A stretch of DNA of 64,000 nt from Candidatus Tokpelaia sp. (GTDB lineage: Bacteria > Pseudomonadota > Alphaproteobacteria > Rhizobiales > Rhizobiaceae), in the NCBI RefSeq assembly GCF_008636115.1, contig NZ_QLZD01000028.1, positions 1-64,000 of the forward strand, written 5' to 3'. The position numbers and the translations under genes are program-made. The notes under the pieces were generated by a model. It was not told where the DNA came from and did not search any database. It was given only the letters and a program-made list of their open reading frames with translations. Below, piece after piece: positions 45,430-54,020 of this stretch; within the stretch, counting starts at the first letter, position 1; each line of letters starts with the position of its first letter.

Positions 45430-46419
45430 TCAGGAGTGCCTGGCCGCAGTATCTATTATGCTGACGGTTACCACGATCGTATCTTTATAACTGCCTATTG
45501 GCGGCGTTGCCTGAGCCGGAATAGTGCCGATAACACTATAGTTCAAACCCGCAGGCAGGCCGTTACCAAGACCAGTCCATGTTTCCGGATCAAGAGAATA
45601 GGAAACCGCATCGGTGCCGTTGATCATATGGCGCGTATTGTTGCTATAATTTAAACCATTATCAAGACTCACGGCAAAATCTGTCCCGGCGGAGCAATCA
45701 ACAGTAACATTAGCCGTTGTGGTTACGGCATTTCTCAGGCTGAACTGCCGCGGAAAGACCATATCGCTCACGCTGGCAATGTTGCAATAGGTTTTAACAT
45801 TGATAGTAACGCTGGTTGAGCTGTAAACATTAGGATCGCCGCCAATATCGCTGGTAGCGCTGCCGCAAGTATTGGGATTGGTAATTGCGTCATTTTCTCC
45901 TATCTGGTGAATGGTGAAATGGGTTACCGCATTATTATAATTATATTTGCCTTCGGCCAGGCTGGTTACAGCATCATTACCTTCAAGTTTCAGGGTAATC
46001 GGACTGTGCACGGAATAAGTCAGATCATCTAGCCTGGTGGCTATGCCGGTTATATTATATTGGCTGGTGCCGAGGCCGCCAACACGCACCCCGTCTGAAT
46101 AAAAATTAAACCCTATCTCATTCCTGGCGTTTAAAGTGGCGTAGCGATAGCCGTTACGCAGAGTGGTGGGCCCGTGAATGTGCCAGCAAAAGGTCACTTT
46201 ATTGCCGCTATCTATCCGCCCGGCCACTGTATCGCGCAGAGTGCATGTCCAGTCCATACTGCCCGAAACATCGGGAGCCTTATGGATATTGCCAATATTG
46301 ACTGTTGCCAGATCTAAATTAGCAATAACACATCTTGCCCCCGGCACAGTTCGATTCGCAGCATAACCGGCAGGAGATAAAAAGACACTCAATAATAAAA
46401 CCAAACCGACAAAACGCAC
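45430..46419 (-). CDS. secreted protein with two spore-coat-U (SCPU) domains
   Basis: The 329-residue protein has a signal peptide (FVGLVLLLSVFLSPAGYA) and two Cys-containing beta domains. The second is clear: YCNIASVSDMVF, NVTVDCSAGTDFAVSLDNGL, RHMINGTDAVSYSL and GTIPAQATPPIGSYKDTI, the SCPU pattern also found in Csu-type pilus subunits. The first, with CVIANLDLATVNIG and CTLRD, is more diverged. Such genes usually come with a chaperone and usher; none is in view. It may be a free secreted adhesin or a pilus tip leftover. The 200 AT-rich bases upstream probably hold its promoter. Confidence 0.78.
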   Translation of the reverse strand: MRFVGLVLLLSVFLSPAGYAANRTVPGARCVIANLDLATVNIGNIHKAPDVSGSMDWTCTLRDTVAGRIDSGNKVTFCWHIHGPTTLRNGYRYATLNARNEIGFNFYSDGVRVGGLGTSQYNITGIATRLDDLTYSVHSPITLKLEGNDAVTSLAEGKYNYNNAVTHFTIHQIGENDAITNPNTCGSATSDIGGDPNVYSSTSVTINVKTYCNIASVSDMVFPRQFSLRNAVTTTANVTVDCSAGTDFAVSLDNGLNYSNNTRHMINGTDAVSYSLDPETWTGLGNGLPAGLNYSVIGTIPAQATPPIGSYKDTIVVTVSIIDTAARHS

Positions 46420-46781
46420 AATGTGCCCCCGTTAAACCTGACGCAAAAGTCGAATCACTGCGGCCGAGACTAATATTATAAATTACTTTATGCAATAAAT
46501 ATTTTAAATTATCTTGATACGGCAATCTCAAAGACACGTTACGGACAGAGACAGTGCATTTGCTCCGCCTTCGTTCCCTGGCTGCGGCATAGCCGGCAGC
46601 GTAAATACAGATAGCAGCCGATAAGACAAGCTTGAGGGGCCAATATAGCCGGATAAAAGGTTTTGGAATTTTTGACACGCGGTTTTGGAATCTTTTCGCT
46701 GTCAAAATCAAGCTTTTGAAGCGTCAGTCAAAGGGTCTGCAAAAGCGTTTTGAAAGGAGCAGAAATTTCGCACGCCAATAT
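46420..46781. other. AT-rich promoter region then repeat copy C
   Basis: Bases 46420-46520 are AT-rich and lie upstream of the SCPU gene on the minus strand. From about 46656 the dispersed repeat begins and runs to the acyltransferase remnant. No gene was found in this stretch. Confidence 0.55.
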
Positions 46782-46812
46782 TTATCCGCGCACAAGCCGG
46801 TTAAGTCTGGTT
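46656..46812 (+). repeat. dispersed repeat, copy C
   Basis: Head AAGGTTTTGGAATTTTTGAC plus ACGCGGTTTTGGAATCTTTT; middle with AAGCTTTTGAAGC and CTGCAAAAGCG; tail TTTATCCGCGCACAAGCC and CCGGTTAAG. Matches copy A' (minus strand, 1645-1824) in nearly every block and copy B at head and tail. Its tail overlaps the end of the acyltransferase remnant and supplies its stop. Confidence 0.78.
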
Positions 46813-47006
46813 TTGCAGAGCAATTTATAAATAACTATTCCCAGCCCAAAGGCAGCAATGGTCGCGCCGACACTAGGCATGACAGGCGGAACTGTTTGCT
46901 TGCTTTTGAGCCAGACAGCACAATGAACAATCATCAAGTGCCAGAGATAAAGAGAATAAGCCGCAGCAGAAAGAACACCTGCTATTGCACAGGTTTTCTG
47001 CCCCAT
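46782..47006 (-). pseudogene. acyltransferase-3 C-terminal remnant
   Basis: The 74 residues contain SAAAYSLYLWHLMIVHC, the hallmark C-terminal helix of membrane acyltransferase-3 (OafA-type) proteins, then a membrane segment GATIAAFGLGIVIYKLL. The other roughly 300 residues and ten or so membrane helices are missing upstream (47007 onward). It ends inside dispersed-repeat copy C. It cannot be an active enzyme by itself. Confidence 0.7.
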
Positions 47007-47140
47007 TTCATAATCCTGAATGATTGAGAATAATAAAACGGCGGGGAGATAAGCAGTATATCATACCAGACAATGCCGCCAAGGCTGATAGCGGCAGGCG
47101 GATAACAGGCTGCTTGATAACCGCCGCACGGCCTGCCGGC

Positions 47141-47455
47141 GCCCTGTCGCCCCGCCGGCAGGCTAATCTCCGCGACAAAATGGGCTGCCGGCTTTATAGC
47201 GCTAGCCAGGCGAATGCGGATATTGTGCAGCCTGATGACAGGCTGCTTGCCTTCGACCTGCCGTGACTGAGCCTGGCTCTCAAATCTGACAGAAGACGCC
47301 CTGCCGTGCCGCCGGCAGGCGCAATCTCCGCCACAAAATGGGCCGCCGGCTTTATGGCGCTAGCCAGGCGAATGCGGATATTGTGCAGCCTGATGACAGG
47401 CTGTTTGCCTTCGACCTGCCTTGACTGAGCCTGGCTCTCAAATCTGATAGAAGAC
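47141..47455 (+). repeat. 157-bp direct tandem duplication
   Basis: Unit 1 (47141-47297) and unit 2 (47298-47455) are near identical, differing by a handful of substitutions and one inserted base. Shared stretches include CTAGCCAGGCGAATGCGGAT and TGTGCAGCCTGATGACAGGC. Non-coding as far as can be seen. Confidence 0.92.
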
Positions 47456-47537
47456 GGAATAGCAGAAAATAGTGAACAGCAAAAAATAATTGGAAAATCG
47501 CCTCGATATATTTCGGGCGAATCCCTTCACACAGACA

Positions 47538-47562
47538 CCCCGCCATCGCACAGATAGCGGGG
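47538..47562 (-). terminator. weak hairpin after the hendecad-repeat gene
   Basis: CCCCGC and GCGGGG (47538-47543 with 47557-47562) form a 6-bp GC stem about 40 bases past the stop of the minus-strand gene at 47598. There is no T-run, so termination is uncertain. Confidence 0.3.
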
Positions 47563-47597
47563 CACTAAACTGTTTATAATATCAGACTTTGCAAATA

Positions 47598-48227
47598 TTA
47601 TTTAGTCAAACCGGCCAGACGCAGCCTGTCTGCTACAGCAAACTCAACCATTTTCGTCAGTTTTGCTGCTTCATTCATGCCGGCCATTTGCGCCAGTTTC
47701 AGCTTTTCCATACGGTTAAGCTCGGCCAAACGGAGTTTTTTCATTTTTTCGATTTCCGCCAGCTTCACTTCCTGCGCTTCCTTGACTTCGGCCGCAACAG
47801 TCAAAGCATGAATTTCAGCCAGAGCAGTATTCTTTTTGATTTCAGCCAAGCGCACAGCCTCAACCTTTTCAATCTCGGCTTCCACCACGATAGCTTCAAT
47901 TTCTTTCAGCTTTTTGGCCTTTTCCGCCCGGGCAATACGCACAGCCTCGGCTTTAGCCAATTCTGCCGCTTCTTCCAGATTGGCAACGCGCTTGATCTCA
48001 GCAAGTCTTTTTGTTTCTGCCAGCTTGCGCATCTCCATATGTTCCAGTTCAGCCATTTTCATGGCTTCCATATGCTCCAGTTCGGCCATTTTCACAGCTT
48101 CCATACCGGCAATTTTGTCATAAGCCAACTCACTGAACCCGGCTACATCAGTCAAATGCAGCTTGCCTGCATTTTCAATTATTTCGGCAGCCTGTCCTTT
48201 AACATTACCATTACTAACATCAGCCAT
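47598..48227 (-). CDS. orphan helical protein of 11-residue repeats
   Basis: Unrecognised 209-residue protein. From about residue 46 it is one long charged amphipathic helix with an 11-residue period: KMAELEHMEAM, KMAELEHMEMR, KLAETKRLAEI, KRVANLEEAAE at 46, 57, 68 and 79, continuing with Ala/Glu/Lys/Leu-rich units almost to the end. No Cys, no Trp, no Pro in that part, no membrane segment and no signal peptide. Hendecad helices form right-handed coiled coils or lie on lipid surfaces. ATG after GAAAGGTAAATTATT. Upstream AT-rich DNA with a 7-bp dyad probably regulates it. It lies alone between a decayed gap and an MFS gene. Confidence 0.8.
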   Translation of the reverse strand: MADVSNGNVKGQAAEIIENAGKLHLTDVAGFSELAYDKIAGMEAVKMAELEHMEAMKMAELEHMEMRKLAETKRLAEIKRVANLEEAAELAKAEAVRIARAEKAKKLKEIEAIVVEAEIEKVEAVRLAEIKKNTALAEIHALTVAAEVKEAQEVKLAEIEKMKKLRLAELNRMEKLKLAQMAGMNEAAKLTKMVEFAVADRLRLAGLTK

Positions 48228-48249
48228 AATAATTTACCTTTCACATTTT

Positions 48250-48267
48250 ATAGACATGATTGTCTAT
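48250..48267. promoter_or_regulatory. 7-bp inverted repeat upstream of the hendecad-repeat gene
   Basis: ATAGACA-TGAT-TGTCTAT is a perfect dyad 23 bases upstream of the ATG, in AT-rich DNA. It may be an operator or a leader hairpin. Confidence 0.4.
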
Positions 48268-48351
48268 GGCTTGTTTATAGCATAAAATTACAAATGTGAT
48301 ATTATATGAATCATAAATATAATCCATATCCTAAAGTTTTCCACAGGCTTT

Positions 48352-49716
48352 TTATTTTTTGACAATGGGGGGAATATGGCGTCTGAAAAACAGCAAAGCT
48401 GCGGTGACTACGACCATACACAGGCCAAGCATGATAAAATATTCTGTCACACTGACAATGCCGCCAATATAAGCGGCAAAAATCGTCCCTGTCTTGCCGA
48501 TAGAGGAAGCAATAGAAGAACCGGTAGCGCGAATATAAGTAGGGTAGAGATGAGCAAAAATCGCATAAAGCGGCACTTGAATACCATTATTAAACAAGCC
48601 GTATAAACCCAAAAAGGCCGACATTGGCAATAAATGCTCTTTCACATTAAATGTCAGCAGGGCAAAAACAGAGACCGCGCCGCCAATGGCAAAAACAACC
48701 ATTACCTTGCGTGAGCCAAACCGCGCACAGGCCCAGGCACAGAGCAAGGCACCGATAAAACCGCCGGTGCTGAACCAGTAGGACATGGCGGTGCGCGCCG
48801 CCGCTTCACTGACACCTTCTGCCCCAAGCATGGCCGGCAGCCACATATAAACAGCATAAAGCCCGGCAATACCAAAAAAGGACACAATCCATATAGCGAT
48901 TGTGTCATGCGCCAAACCGTTTTGAAACAAGGCTTTAATGCCGCCTTTTTGCGCTTTTGCCGCAGCTTCATCAGCCGCATCGGCGAAAACAGCCTTCTCC
49001 CCCGTTTCATGCCCCAAACGGCGCAGTAACAGGCGCAAAGCCGGCCATTTTTTCCTGCTCTGTGCCATAAAACGCGGGCTTTCAGGCAGAGCAAAAAATA
49101 AAATCACACATAAAACAAGCGGCAACAGGCCGCCAATATAAAAAGCATAGCGCCAGCCGCCCAAAGGCAGAGCAAGATTAAACAGGAAACCGGCCAAAAT
49201 CGTGCCCAGAGCAATACAGACAATCGGCACGGTTACCGCCATTGTCCGATAACGCACCGGGGCAAATTCCGCTGCCGTGCTGGAGGCAACAGGCAACAGC
49301 CCGCCAAAGCTGAATCCGACAAAAAAGCGCAATATAATCAGCATAGTCATCGTCTGGCAGGCGCCGGTCACTATAGTAGCCAGACCGCATATTGGCAAAG
49401 TGAGCAGAATAACCGCGCGGCGGCCGATTTTATCGGCAATAAAACCGCTGACAAAAGCTCCTGAAGCCATGCCGATCATGGAAAAGGTGACCGCATATTT
49501 AAAAGCCTCACGCGGCAAATGCCAGTCATCGACCAGTTTGGGAATAGCCAGCCCCAATAAATTATTATTTACCGCTTCCAGCACAACAGCCAAAGCAATA
49601 GCAATAATAATAGCGACAATCAGCAACGAAAGGGGCGCATTATCCAGCGCTTCATCAATATTAAATTTATCTGCCTGGGTTGAAGCAGGCGCATTTTCCG
49701 GGTCTGACAGCATCAT
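48352..49716 (-). CDS. MFS transporter (aromatic acid:H+ symporter-like)
   Basis: The ATG at 49716, after AAAAAGGGGGTA, gives 454 residues with 12 membrane helices. After TM2 comes the MFS loop GFIADKIGRRAVILLT, and after TM4 RFFVGFSFGGLLPVASS with EFAPVRYRT, typical of the AAHS/benzoate-type and related sugar/acid symporters. The large central loop (KKWPALRLLLRRLGHE) separates the two six-helix bundles, and the second half repeats the loop as CARFGSRKVMV. The substrate cannot be read from sequence. No regulator or catabolic genes are adjacent. Confidence 0.87.
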   Translation of the reverse strand: MMLSDPENAPASTQADKFNIDEALDNAPLSLLIVAIIIAIALAVVLEAVNNNLLGLAIPKLVDDWHLPREAFKYAVTFSMIGMASGAFVSGFIADKIGRRAVILLTLPICGLATIVTGACQTMTMLIILRFFVGFSFGGLLPVASSTAAEFAPVRYRTMAVTVPIVCIALGTILAGFLFNLALPLGGWRYAFYIGGLLPLVLCVILFFALPESPRFMAQSRKKWPALRLLLRRLGHETGEKAVFADAADEAAAKAQKGGIKALFQNGLAHDTIAIWIVSFFGIAGLYAVYMWLPAMLGAEGVSEAAARTAMSYWFSTGGFIGALLCAWACARFGSRKVMVVFAIGGAVSVFALLTFNVKEHLLPMSAFLGLYGLFNNGIQVPLYAIFAHLYPTYIRATGSSIASSIGKTGTIFAAYIGGIVSVTEYFIMLGLCMVVVTAALLFFRRHIPPIVKK

Positions 49717-49794
49717 TACCCCCTTTTTAAAAACCGGCTGCTGCAAGCTATACTATATTATGCCGGCCAATACCCGGCGGCAAATTGCCGCTTG

Positions 49795-50415
49795 TTATTT
49801 TTCAACCTTTATATCACTCATATGGGTAATAAGACGCGCCACCAGGCCGTAATCCACCGCCTCTTTTGCCGACATCCACAAATCACGATCAATATCAGCC
49901 AGCACTTTGACTACAGATTGCCCGGTTTCACGGGCAATAATAGCGGCCAGCCTTTCCCGCATTTTAATAATTTCAGTAGCCTGAATTTCAATATCGCTGA
50001 CACTGCCGCCAATCCCGCCCGAAGGTTCATGCAAGAGAAAACGGGTATTTTCCAGACACAGGCGCCGCGCTTTCGGCACAGCCAGGAAAATAATGGCGCC
50101 GGCGCTTGCTACCCAGCCGGAGCCAATCATATAAACAGGCGCCGGAATAAATTTTATCATATCATGAATCAAATCACCCGATTCGACATGACCGCCGGGA
50201 GAGGAAACGACAATATAAATCGGCTCATGTGATTCCTGCGCCAGGGCAACAAGCTGTGCCACCACGGTTTTTGCCATTTTATCTTCAATCTGGCCGACAA
50301 TAAAAACAAAACGCGAGCGGAACAAATTTTCTTCCATACGCGCCGAACCAGGCTGTGCCGCTTCATTATTTTCTGATTTTTTGTCGCTTTGCATTATCTG
50401 CATTATATGTTCCAT
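49795..50415 (-). CDS. ClpP-like serine protease, variant active site
   Basis: With the ATG at 50415 the protein has 206 residues (further ATGs at 50403 and 50394 are possible). It follows the ClpP fold: FVFIVGQIEDKMAK, IYIVVSSPGGHVESGDLIHDMI, the Ser at about 104 in GWVASAGAIIFLA, His at about 129 in FLLHEPSGG and Asp in LADIDRDLWMS. All three catalytic residues are present, but SAG replaces the usual SMG and HEPSGG the usual HQP. Similar ClpP paralogs occur in Rhizobiales besides the main ClpP. No Clp ATPase gene is near, so its partner is unknown. Confidence 0.85.
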   Translation of the reverse strand: MEHIMQIMQSDKKSENNEAAQPGSARMEENLFRSRFVFIVGQIEDKMAKTVVAQLVALAQESHEPIYIVVSSPGGHVESGDLIHDMIKFIPAPVYMIGSGWVASAGAIIFLAVPKARRLCLENTRFLLHEPSGGIGGSVSDIEIQATEIIKMRERLAAIIARETGQSVVKVLADIDRDLWMSAKEAVDYGLVARLITHMSDIKVEK

Positions 50416-50659
50416 TTTTGTTTGCCCGGTTCTGCGGTAGCACAGCCAGGCCAAAACTGCAAGCAAACCGCTTATACGGTGCAGCAGCGGCCGGGCAGGC
50501 TCTATGGCAGCCAATTCCCCTTATCGCGGCAGAACGCGCCAAAAAGCCGACAAACAATGCCGCCTCTTGACTATTTGCTCTCCATAATGGGGCAATGACA
50601 CTAAAAGCTCAAATATCAGAGCAGACAAACTGCATGACGAATCACTATAGAAGTAAATT

Positions 50660-51157
50660 TCAGGAGAGTTTTTTTAAACCGGTTTCAGCCGCAAGCACAG
50701 ATTGATGAAACAGGCGCGCACCTTCAGCCTTGTCGGTTTTAATTTTTGCTTCCATAATTTTACCGGCAGCGGCAACGGCTTTATCTACAGCCGCAGAGCG
50801 AATCAAGGCGACTGCCTCTGTTTCTGCCCGTGCAATTCTCTGCTCGGCCATTTTATTGCGGCGCACAATATATTCTTCTGTTTTCTGCTTCATATCGGCG
50901 ATAATAATTTCTGCCTGCCGGCGGGCTGAAGCGATAATTTCAGCGGCCTCCTGCTCGGAAGCAAAACGCTTCTTCTGATATTCGGCCAAAAGCTGTTGTG
51001 CCTCTTCACGCAGATGACGCGCTTCTTCCAGCTCCTGCGCAATGCGCTCTGCCCTTTTATTCAAAGCGCCTTTCACCATTGCCGGCACATGATAATAAGC
51101 CAGAATAAGAAAAAAGAGAATAAGAGCAATCAAAGCCCAAAAACTATTCGTCATCAT
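50660..51157 (-). CDS. atpF: ATP synthase Fo subunit b
   Basis: 165 residues: one N-terminal membrane helix (FWALIALILFFLILAYYHV) and a long charged coiled coil (RAERIAQELEEARHLREEAQ onward) forming the peripheral stalk. Its ATG overlaps the stop of the b' gene by four bases (ATGATGA). The last gene of the Fo operon here; the F1 genes are elsewhere, as usual in alphaproteobacteria. Confidence 0.94.
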   Translation of the reverse strand: MMTNSFWALIALILFFLILAYYHVPAMVKGALNKRAERIAQELEEARHLREEAQQLLAEYQKKRFASEQEAAEIIASARRQAEIIIADMKQKTEEYIVRRNKMAEQRIARAETEAVALIRSAAVDKAVAAAGKIMEAKIKTDKAEGARLFHQSVLAAETGLKKLS

Positions 51158-52005
51158 AAAGCAGCACTCCCTGTGCCGCCCGCCGCAGCTATTGCCTGGG
51201 CAAGGGCCGTTTTATCAGCTTTTTTACCGCTTATTTTCTGCACAATATCAGCGGCAATCTCGCCGGCAATAATATCCACTTCGGTCAAAGCCTTATTACG
51301 ACAGGCTGCAACATGCTCTTCCGCCTTGGCCAGTTTCTCTTCCAGCCCGGTTTCAAAAGCCTTACGCTCGGCTTCGGCTTTGGTTTTAGCGTCTTCCGCC
51401 GTCATATGGGCAATAGTCTTTGCCTGATTGCGCGCTTCGCTCAAATTTTTCTGATAGGCCTCGGCCGCCGCGTCAGCCTCAGTTTTCATACGGGCAGACT
51501 GATCCAGATCAGCGGCAATCCGATCACGCCGCGTTTCAATTATTTCGCCAATACGCGGCAAAACCACGCGCGCCATGAAAAAATAAAAAAAACCGAAACA
51601 GACAGCCAGCCACAAAATATGTGAGGCAAAATAAGTTGTATCAAAAGGCGGGAAAACCCCTTTTTGCTGCGTATTATGCGCCGTATTCACCTGTAATGCC
51701 GATACTGATCGCGATTCAAGAGCAGGAGAAGACACAGTTTCTTTCCCCTTTGACAGCGGCATTTTTGCTGCTGTCTGCCCCTTGGCACCGGCTTCCTTTT
51801 GCATGCCCTGCCCGGCGAAATTACTTTGCGCCGCGGCCCCCGCCGATTGCGTTTCTGAGGATTTCTGCACCGGGCTATTAGCAATGGTCACATTCGCGCC
51901 GCTTTTCTGCTCCGGCCCCGCACTTGCCGCCAATAAAGCAGAAGCAGCCGAAGAATCCCCCCCGGCATGATTTTCCGCATAAATTTGCGCTTTAGTAACC
52001 GACAT
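51154..52005 (-). CDS. atpG: ATP synthase Fo subunit b' with long N-terminal extension
   Basis: The conserved part starts near residue 115: FPPFDTTYFASHILWLAVCFGFFYFF membrane helix region (in parts: FPPFDTTYFASHILW), then PRIGEIIETRRDRIAADLDQ and the stalk coiled coil. Before it come about 110 residues of Ala/Ser/Gln/Lys low complexity with no membrane segment, longer than the few dozen residues seen in relatives. The sequence is intact and four-base coupled to subunit b. The extension might be cytosolic or, if cleaved, removed; its role is unknown. atpG as b' name follows common alphaproteobacterial use (also atpF2). Confidence 0.9.
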   Translation of the reverse strand: MSVTKAQIYAENHAGGDSSAASALLAASAGPEQKSGANVTIANSPVQKSSETQSAGAAAQSNFAGQGMQKEAGAKGQTAAKMPLSKGKETVSSPALESRSVSALQVNTAHNTQQKGVFPPFDTTYFASHILWLAVCFGFFYFFMARVVLPRIGEIIETRRDRIAADLDQSARMKTEADAAAEAYQKNLSEARNQAKTIAHMTAEDAKTKAEAERKAFETGLEEKLAKAEEHVAACRNKALTEVDIIAGEIAADIVQKISGKKADKTALAQAIAAAGGTGSAAL

Positions 52006-52180
52006 AGCTATTTTTCAAACCCCGAATCAGACAGGCCTCAAATTAGACAGGCTCGCTGCAAAATCCGCTGTCAAAGCAGGCCCTGTGAGATACAATAGCC
52101 GACCCAAAAGGATTCAGAGGCAACACCCAATATTTACCCCTGGCTGCCTTTAGCCGGCAAAGAGCTTTTAATGCCGTTTT

Positions 52181-52408
52181 TTAAACAGCAAAGAGCAGGA
52201 GCAAAGCAATAAGCAGAGAAAAAATGCCTAAAGCCTCGGTTACGGCAAAGCCAAAAATCAAGCGGCCAAACTGCCCGTCTGCTGCCGAAGGATTGCGCAA
52301 GGCACCTGATAAATAGCTGCCGAAAATATTGCCCAGACCAATAGCAGCCAGCCCCATGCCGAAACAGGACAAACCGGCACCTATATATTTCGCGGCTTCA
52401 ACTTCCAT
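52181..52408 (-). CDS. atpE: ATP synthase Fo subunit c
   Basis: 75 residues, two membrane helices with the polar loop RNPSAADGQ and the proton-carrying Glu in [11 protein letters not shown]-terminal helix is [17 protein letters not shown]. Start after AAAGGAGAATATT, a strong binding site that fits the high copy number of the c ring. Confidence 0.97.
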   Translation of the reverse strand: MEVEAAKYIGAGLSCFGMGLAAIGLGNIFGSYLSGALRNPSAADGQFGRLIFGFAVTEALGIFSLLIALLLLFAV

Positions 52409-52603
52409 AATATTCTCCTTTAAACCAGGACAGGCCGGCTGACAAAACCTATCCGGTTTTCACCGCCTGACTCACCTCAATCTGCCACAATCTCTTTATA
52501 AAGGCGGCAAACCTAAAAGACAATGCGCTTTTATTTTCTGCCGTGCTTTGCCCGCATTATATCTAACCGCGCCGCTTTCAACATCAAACAGCACCCATAT
52601 GCC

Positions 52604-53371
52604 TTAATGCGCCGGGTGAATGGCATCGCTCAAATAAATGCACGTCAAAACAGCAAAAACATAGGCCTGCAAAAAGGCAACCAAAACTTCCAGCGCTGTC
52701 AGAGCGACTGTCATAATCAAGGGCAATACGGCACCGCCAATCCCCAAAGGCCCTAAGGTCGCCAGCGAAACAATAAAGCCGGCAAATACTTTCAGAGTAA
52801 TATGGCCGGCCAGCATATTGGCAAAAAGACGAACGGAAAGGCTGACAGGACGCGACAGAAAAGAGATAAATTCAATAAGGGAAACCAGGGGTAAAAGCAC
52901 AAGCGGAACGCCGCCGGGCACAAAAATCCGCAAAAAACGGAAACCGTTTTTGATAATGCCGTAAATCACAACAGTCATAATAACCAGCATGGATAGAGCA
53001 AAAGTGACAATAATTTGCGCCGTAACCGTGTAAAAATAGGGGAAAAGACCAAGACAATTCGCCATAAGGATAAAAATAAACAGGGAAAAAACCAGCGGGA
53101 AAAAGCGCATGGCCTGCGCGCCGGCCGATTCGCGCAAAGTGCGCGCCACAAATTCATAACAAATTTCCGATACAGACTGCATGGGTGTAGGCACAAGCCG
53201 CCGCCCTGATGAAGTCAGAAGCAAAAAAAGCGAGGAAATAATAACCGTAGCCGCCATAAACAGCGAAACATTGGTGAAAGAAATATCAACACCGCCAACA
53301 GATACCGGCACCAGGCGCAAAACTCCGAATTGGTGAATAGGATCAACAGAATCTGACACTTCCAACCTCAT
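52604..53371 (-). CDS. atpB: ATP synthase Fo subunit a
   Basis: The ATG at 53371 gives 255 residues starting [15 protein letters not shown], matching relatives; a longer frame to 53458 adds a Cys-rich lead and is rejected. Five or six membrane helices; the essential proton-path Arg is in [14 protein letters not shown]. The C-terminal [21 protein letters not shown] is that of the family. Second gene of the operon after atpI. Confidence 0.96.
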   Translation of the reverse strand: MRLEVSDSVDPIHQFGVLRLVPVSVGGVDISFTNVSLFMAATVIISSLFLLLTSSGRRLVPTPMQSVSEICYEFVARTLRESAGAQAMRFFPLVFSLFIFILMANCLGLFPYFYTVTAQIIVTFALSMLVIMTVVIYGIIKNGFRFLRIFVPGGVPLVLLPLVSLIEFISFLSRPVSLSVRLFANMLAGHITLKVFAGFIVSLATLGPLGIGGAVLPLIMTVALTALEVLVAFLQAYVFAVLTCIYLSDAIHPAH

Positions 53372-53596
53372 AGTGATGAAGGCATATCGACCCGGCAGGG
53401 CACAAAGCCGCAGCGCCCGGCCCAAAAGCGAGCATAACAGAGCGGGCAAAAAGCGCATAGAGCAAATTCAGCATATCCCGCCCTGATTTTGCCTTAAACT
53501 GTGCTCTATTTTCATAAAAGCAATAAAGTGTTAATGCAATCTTTATTTTTTCGGCGCCGGCAGATTTCACCCTTTTAAGCAGATTTTACGCAGGAT

Positions 53597-53959
53597 TTAC
53601 GGCTGTTTTCTTTTTTCAAAAGGCGTGGAGCGCCCCAGTGAGCGCAAAATATTCATTACCCCGGCGGCAAAACCAAGCAGCAGCAAAACCAGCAGCCCCC
53701 ATGGCGAAATGCCTGCCAATTTGTCCACTATCAGCCCCAGAACACCGCCGACCAGAATGGCAGATAAAAAATCTGCGGAAAGGCGGAACCCCATGGCCAG
53801 AGCAGATTGACCGCTATCGCCGCGGCTTTGTTTTCCCATAAAAGGCATTGCCGGTGCGGCTTGCGCCGTTTTTTTCGATAATTTTTCGGCCAAAGCTTTG
53901 CGGCGCGCAGTTAAACCCGCCTCATTTTCCGCGCTTTTATTTTTCGCTTTATCAGCCAT
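53597..53959 (-). CDS. atpI: ATP synthase protein I
   Basis: From the ATG at 53959, after GAAAGGCCTTTAAAT, 120 residues. A charged N-terminal half precedes the AtpI/Ca-like part: GFRLSADFLSAILVGGVLG, KLAGISPWGLLVLLLLGFAAG, then NILRSLGR. AtpI helps assemble the c ring and is the usual first gene of the Fo operon. The 225 bases before atpB contain no gene. Confidence 0.9.
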   Translation of the reverse strand: MADKAKNKSAENEAGLTARRKALAEKLSKKTAQAAPAMPFMGKQSRGDSGQSALAMGFRLSADFLSAILVGGVLGLIVDKLAGISPWGLLVLLLLGFAAGVMNILRSLGRSTPFEKRKQP

Positions 53960-54020
53960 ATTTAAAGGCCTTTCACCCTTTTTGCCCAAGGCAGACGGGA
54001 GGTTTATGCCGCCCTTTATT

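Larger units (their letters stand above)
47007..47597. other. decayed gap with tandem duplication
   Basis: This 590-base gap holds two direct copies of a 157-bp unit (see the repeat entry) and no gene I can recognise. Both units encode, in one plus-strand frame, a similar short segment ending QPDDRLxAFDLP and a stop, but neither has a start or binding site. A hairpin at 47538-47562 follows the downstream end of the hendecad-repeat gene. Confidence 0.55.

Noticed and set aside
47024-47266. 80-residue open frame in the duplicated region
   Set aside because: Its end occurs twice because of the duplication and neither copy has a start; no family fits.
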